The translations under genes and the position numbers were made by a program. From Pseudomonas fluorescens (GTDB taxonomy: Bacteria; Pseudomonadota; Gammaproteobacteria; Pseudomonadales; Pseudomonadaceae), in assembly GCF_003732425.1 (NCBI RefSeq), contig NZ_MOBX01000005.1, positions 1 to 64,000 of the forward strand: a stretch of 64,000 nt of DNA, given 5' to 3'. The notes beneath the pieces are model-generated. The model was not told where the DNA came from, did not search any database, and was given only the letters and a program-made list of their open reading frames with translations. Below are positions 60,458-64,000 of this stretch, piece after piece (the stretch's first letter is position 1; the number at the start of each line of letters is the position of its first letter).

Positions 60458-60540
60458 CTCGGGTAACCAATGGAGCTGGCAAGTTCCCTGCAGTGCTCTA
60501 CGACTGTAAAGCAGCTATGCAGAATTAACGGTCACCCGAG
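60458..60540. promoter_or_regulatory. Sigma-54-type promoter inside an inverted repeat, upstream of phaC1
   Basis: CTGGCAAGTTCCCTGCA at 60476-60492 has the invariant GG-N10-GC of -24/-12 promoters (GG at 60478, GC at 60490). It lies between CTCGGGTAACC (60458-60468) and GGTCACCCGAG (60530-60540), an inverted repeat with 10 of 11 matches. A sigma-54 promoter ahead of phaC1 has been proposed in P. aeruginosa. The gap 60360-60617 otherwise shows no gene. Confidence 0.5.
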
Positions 60541-60617
60541 CAGTAGTACCTGGCATTGGCTGTGGAACTGCACAGCAGAAAACCGGGTACTCGTCTCAGG
60601 ACAATGGAGCGTCGTAG

Positions 60618-62297
60618 ATGAGTAACAAGAATAACGATGACCTGAAGTATCAAGCCTCGGAAAACACCCTGGGGCTTAATCCCGTCGTTGGGCTACGCGG
60701 AAAGGATCTGCTGGCCTCTGCTCGTATGGTGCTGAAACAGGCCATCAAACAACCGATCCATAGCGTCAGGCACGTCACCCATTTCGGCCTCGAACTGAAG
60801 AACGTGCTGTTTGGTAAATCCGAACTGCAACCGGCAGGCGATGACCGTCGCTTCGCCGATCCTGCGTGGAGCCAGAACCCGCTCTACAAACGTTATCTGC
60901 AAACGTATCTGGCGTGGCGCAAGGAACTCCATGCCTGGATCGATGACAGTAGCCTTTCACCCAAAGACATCGCCCGCGGCCACTTCGTCATCAACCTGAT
61001 GACCGAAGCCATGGCCCCGACCAACACGGCGGCCAACCCGGCCGCGGTGAAACGCTTCTTCGAAACCGGCGGCAAAAGCCTGCTCGATGGCCTCTCGCAT
61101 CTGGCCAAGGATCTGGTCCACAACGGCGGCATGCCGAGCCAGGTCAACATGGGCGCGTTTGAAGTCGGCAAGAGCCTCGGCGTCACCGAAGGTGCGGTGG
61201 TGTTTCGCAACGACGTGCTGGAGCTGATCCAGTACAAGCCGATCACCGAGCAGGTCCACGAGCGTCCACTGCTGGTGGTGCCGCCGCAGATCAACAAGTT
61301 CTACGTCTTCGATCTGAGCCCGGACAAGAGTCTGGCGCGCTTCTGCCTGCGCAATAACGTACAGACGTTCATCGTCAGCTGGCGCAACCCGACCAAGGCC
61401 CAGCGCGAGTGGGGCCTGTCGACCTACATCGATGCATTGAAAGAAGCCGTCGACGTGGTCACGGCGATCACCGGCAGCAAAGACGTGAACATGCTCGGTG
61501 CCTGCTCCGGCGGCATCACCTGCACCGCCCTGCTCGGCCACTACGCGGCGATCGGCGAGAAGAAGGTCAACGCCCTCACGCTGCTGGTCAGCGTGCTCGA
61601 CACGACGCTGGACAGCGATGTCGCCCTGTTCGTCGACGAGCAGACCCTGGAGACCGCCAAGCGCCACTCGTATCAGGCCGGCGTGCTCGAAGGCAAAGAC
61701 ATGGCCAAGGTTTTCGCGTGGATGCGCCCCAATGATCTGATCTGGAACTACTGGGTCAACAACTACCTGCTCGGCAACGAGCCGCCGGTGTTCGACATTC
61801 TCTTCTGGAACAACGACACCACCCGCTTGCCCGCCGCGTTCCACGGCGACCTGATCGAGATGTTCAAAAACAACCCACTGATTCGCCCCAATGCACTGGA
61901 AGTGTGCGGTACGCCGATCGACCTCAAGCAGGTCACGGCCGACATCTTCTCGCTGGCCGGCACCAACGACCACATCACCCCGTGGAAGTCCTGCTACAAG
62001 TCGGCGCAATTGTTTGGTGGCAAGGTCGAGTTCGTGCTGTCGAGCAGCGGGCATATCCAGAGCATTCTGAACCCGCCGGGCAACCCGAAATCGCGCTACA
62101 TGACCGGCGAAGAAATGGCGGCCAATGCCGATGAGTGGCAAGAGAACTCGACCAAGCACACCGATTCCTGGTGGCTGTACTGGCAGGCGTGGCACGCCGA
62201 GCGCTCGGGCAACCTGAAAAAGGCCCCGCTGAAACTGGGCAACAAAGCGTATCCGGCGGGTGAAGCATCGCCGGGCACTTACGTTCACGAGCGGTAA
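60618..62297 (+). CDS. phaC1: Class II PHA synthase 1
   Basis: A 559-residue polymerase that makes medium-chain polyhydroxyalkanoate from 3-hydroxyacyl-CoA. The lipase-like box GACSGG contains the nucleophile Cys296; Asp451 (NDHITPW) and His479 (SSGHIQS) complete the triad, the same numbering as well-studied Pseudomonas PhaC1. Length and N-terminus are normal. It acts on the surface of the storage granule. A REP doublet and phaZ follow. Confidence 0.97.
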   Translation: MSNKNNDDLKYQASENTLGLNPVVGLRGKDLLASARMVLKQAIKQPIHSVRHVTHFGLELKNVLFGKSELQPAGDDRRFADPAWSQNPLYKRYLQTYLAWRKELHAWIDDSSLSPKDIARGHFVINLMTEAMAPTNTAANPAAVKRFFETGGKSLLDGLSHLAKDLVHNGGMPSQVNMGAFEVGKSLGVTEGAVVFRNDVLELIQYKPITEQVHERPLLVVPPQINKFYVFDLSPDKSLARFCLRNNVQTFIVSWRNPTKAQREWGLSTYIDALKEAVDVVTAITGSKDVNMLGACSGGITCTALLGHYAAIGEKKVNALTLLVSVLDTTLDSDVALFVDEQTLETAKRHSYQAGVLEGKDMAKVFAWMRPNDLIWNYWVNNYLLGNEPPVFDILFWNNDTTRLPAAFHGDLIEMFKNNPLIRPNALEVCGTPIDLKQVTADIFSLAGTNDHITPWKSCYKSAQLFGGKVEFVLSSSGHIQSILNPPGNPKSRYMTGEEMAANADEWQENSTKHTDSWWLYWQAWHAERSGNLKKAPLKLGNKAYPAGEASPGTYVHER

Positions 62298-62316
62298 CTG
62301 ACACCACCCTGCCCAA

Positions 62317-62400
62317 TGTAGGAGCTGCCGCAGGCTGCGATCTTTTGATTCTGTTTTTAAAATCAAGATCAAAAGATCGCAGCCTTCGGCAGCTCCTACA
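62317..62400. repeat. REP doublet (TAGGAGCTGCCGCAGGCTGC family) between phaC1 and phaZ
   Basis: TGTAGGAGCTGCCGCAGGCT and its inverted copy GCCTTCGGCAGCTCCTACA enclose AT-rich sequence; the arms pair over more than 30 bp. It may weaken read-through from phaC1 to phaZ or stabilise the phaC1 transcript. Confidence 0.87.
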
Positions 62401-62440
62401 CAGGGAATCGGGTGTACTTGAAATCCACAGGGCCTGAAGC

Positions 62441-63295
62441 ATGCCGCAACCGTTCATATTCCGTACCGTCGACCTGGATGGCCAGACCCTCCGCACGGCG
62501 GTACGCCCCGGCAAGCCTCACTTGACGCCCTTGCTGATTTTCAACGGCATCGGCGCCAACCTGGAGCTGGTGTTTCCGTTTGTCGCGGCGCTGGACCCGG
62601 ATCTGGAAGTGATCGCGTTCGACGTGCCCGGTGTCGGCGGCTCGTCGACGCCGAACAGGCCGTATCGCTTCCCCGGGCTGGCCAGGCTGACCTCGCGCAT
62701 GCTCGATTACCTCGACTACGGTCAGGTCAACGTCATCGGCGTGTCGTGGGGCGGCGCACTCGCACAGCAATTCGCCTACGACTACCCCGAACGCTGCAAG
62801 AAACTGGTGCTGGCGGCGACCGCTGCCGGTGCCGTGATGGTGCCGGGCAAGCCAAAAGTGCTGTGGATGATGGCCAGTCCGCGACGCTACATTCAGCCGT
62901 CCCACGTGATCCGCATTGCCCCGCTGATTTACGGCGGCTCGTTCCGTCGTGACCCGACGCTGGCAGCCAGCCATGCGGCGAAAGTGCGTTCGGCGGGCAA
63001 GCTCGGTTACTACTGGCAACTGTTCGCAGGCCTCGGCTGGACCAGCATTCACTGGCTGCACAAGATCCATCAACCGACGCTGGTGCTGGCCGGCGATGAC
63101 GATCCGCTGATCCCGCTGATCAACATGCGCATGCTCGCCTGGCGCATTCCCAACGCCCAACTGCACATCATCGACGACGGTCATCTGTTCCTGATTACCC
63201 GTGCCGAAGCGGTGGCGCCGATCATCATGAAATTTCTCCAGGAGGAACGTCAGCGCGCGGTGATGCACCCGCACCCGACACCGCTGGGCGGTTAA
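62441..63295 (+). CDS. phaZ: Intracellular medium-chain PHA depolymerase
   Basis: A 284-residue alpha/beta hydrolase that releases 3-hydroxy acids from stored PHA. The nucleophile elbow is GVSWGG with Ser102; Asp near 221 (GDDDPL) and His near 248 (DDGHLF) complete the triad. Position between the two synthase genes is the standard pha order in Pseudomonas. Confidence 0.95.
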   Translation: MPQPFIFRTVDLDGQTLRTAVRPGKPHLTPLLIFNGIGANLELVFPFVAALDPDLEVIAFDVPGVGGSSTPNRPYRFPGLARLTSRMLDYLDYGQVNVIGVSWGGALAQQFAYDYPERCKKLVLAATAAGAVMVPGKPKVLWMMASPRRYIQPSHVIRIAPLIYGGSFRRDPTLAASHAAKVRSAGKLGYYWQLFAGLGWTSIHWLHKIHQPTLVLAGDDDPLIPLINMRMLAWRIPNAQLHIIDDGHLFLITRAEAVAPIIMKFLQEERQRAVMHPHPTPLGG

Positions 63296-63430
63296 CCGCT
63301 GCGGCAGGCTTTATGCAAGTGTTATGGAGTGCGCGGCAGGACGCCGCGCAGGCAGCAACCCGCAACAGCGTCTATGGTGTTCTGGTTCGGTGAGTTTGTT
63401 TTTGGCCTGAAGACGAAGGAGTGTTGAGTC

Positions 63431-64000
63431 ATGCGCGACAAACCAGCGACGGGCGTGGTGCCCAGCCCCGCCGTGTTCATCAATGCACAAAGTGCGATCA
63501 CCGGTTTGCGTGGCCGGGATTTGATTTCGACCTTGCGCAGTGTGGCAGCCCATGGCCTGCGCAACCCGATCCACAGTGCGAAGCACGCCTTGAAGCTCGG
63601 CGGTCAATTGGGCCGCGTGCTCCTCGGCGAAACCCTGCACCCGACCAATCCGAACGACAACCGTTTCGCTGATCCGGCGTGGAGCCTCAACCCGTTCTAC
63701 CGGCGCAGCCTGCAGGCGTATCTGGCCTGGCAAAAACAGGTCAAGAGCTGGATAGATGAGAGCAACATGAGCGACGACGATCGTGCCCGCGCGCACTTCG
63801 CCTTCACCCTGCTCAACGACGCCGTGGCGCCGTCGAACACCTTGCTCAACCCGCTGGCGGTCAAGGAGCTGTTCAACTCCGGCGGGCACAGTCTGGTGCG
63901 TGGTCTCAGCCATTTGTTCGATGACTTGCTGCACAACGATGGCCTGCCGCGCCAAGTGACCAAGCAGGCTTTCGAGGTCGGCAAGACTGTCGCCACCACC
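63431..64000 (+). CDS. phaC2: Class II PHA synthase 2, cut by the window end
   Basis: The first 190 codons of a second PHA synthase, open at the right edge. It aligns throughout with the start of PhaC1: LRGRDLISTLR, HSAKHALKLGGQLGRVLLG, NRFADPAWSLNPFYRRSLQAYLAW. The catalytic part lies beyond the window. The ATG at 63431 has AAGGAG about ten bases upstream. The 135-bp gap after phaZ shows no feature beyond this. Confidence 0.95.
   Translation, partial: MRDKPATGVVPSPAVFINAQSAITGLRGRDLISTLRSVAAHGLRNPIHSAKHALKLGGQLGRVLLGETLHPTNPNDNRFADPAWSLNPFYRRSLQAYLAWQKQVKSWIDESNMSDDDRARAHFAFTLLNDAVAPSNTLLNPLAVKELFNSGGHSLVRGLSHLFDDLLHNDGLPRQVTKQAFEVGKTVATT

Overview
The window is a stretch of chromosome from a Pseudomonas, most likely of the P. 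fluorescens group. It is GC-rich and gene-dense, its housekeeping genes are plainly Pseudomonas-like, it carries the medium-chain PHA genes phaC1-phaZ-phaC2, and its gaps are full of paired REP-type inverted repeats. From memory, gene order outside one segment matches P. aeruginosa PAO1 around PA5021-PA5058. No rRNA, tRNA, CRISPR array, phage or intact insertion sequence was seen.

Layout. (1) 1-8.4 kb: a CPA1 cation/proton antiporter, a very large MscK-type mechanosensitive channel, the AMPylase SelO, thioredoxin 2 (TrxC) and an orphan ParA-type ATPase. (2) 8.7-27.8 kb: one long, tightly overlapping operon of about 21 genes that looks like an aryl polyene (xanthomonadin/flexirubin-type) pathway. 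It holds two acyl carrier proteins, a chain-length-factor-like ketosynthase, two full ketosynthases, a ketoreductase, two dehydratase domains (one fused to an acyl-activating ligase), an aromatic amino acid ammonia-lyase, a thioesterase, a methyltransferase, a halogenase-like flavoenzyme, a glycosyltransferase, two acyltransferases, and LolA-like, MMPL and DUF3261 export proteins. (3) 27-31 kb: two related secreted proteins, a divergent LysR regulator/MFS exporter pair, and a bidirectional terminator. (4) 31-47 kb, minus strand: hemE, gltD, gltB, a DamX-like AAA-SPOR protein, aroB, aroK and pilQPONM. (5) 47-60 kb: ponA, malic enzyme, a secreted nuclease, rpmE, priA, argS, an SPOR protein, hslVU behind a clear sigma-32 promoter, and a DUF971 protein. 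(6) 60.6-64 kb: phaC1-phaZ-phaC2, with phaC2 cut by the window end.

How the big operon probably works (inference from families): the lyase makes a cinnamate-type aryl acid, the ligase loads it on an ACP, the ketosynthases, reductase and dehydratases extend it without enoyl reduction to a conjugated polyene, the methyltransferase and flavoenzyme tailor the aryl head, the acyl- and glycosyltransferases anchor it to a lipid, and the LolA/MMPL/DUF3261 proteins move it to the outer membrane. Relative to the recalled PAO1 order, the operon sits between the ParA gene and the LysR/MFS pair, so it looks like an accessory insertion in a conserved neighbourhood.

Most notable structures: a 267-bp three-arm palindrome at 38444-38710 between gltB and damX; two REP doublets that landed exactly on start codons inside the polyene operon (13.0 and 22.8 kb), one re-creating the start by a 10-bp duplication and the other adding 39 in-frame codons to a lipoprotein signal peptide; a perfect 8-bp dyad ahead of trxC; and a sigma-54-type promoter inside an 11-bp inverted repeat ahead of phaC1.
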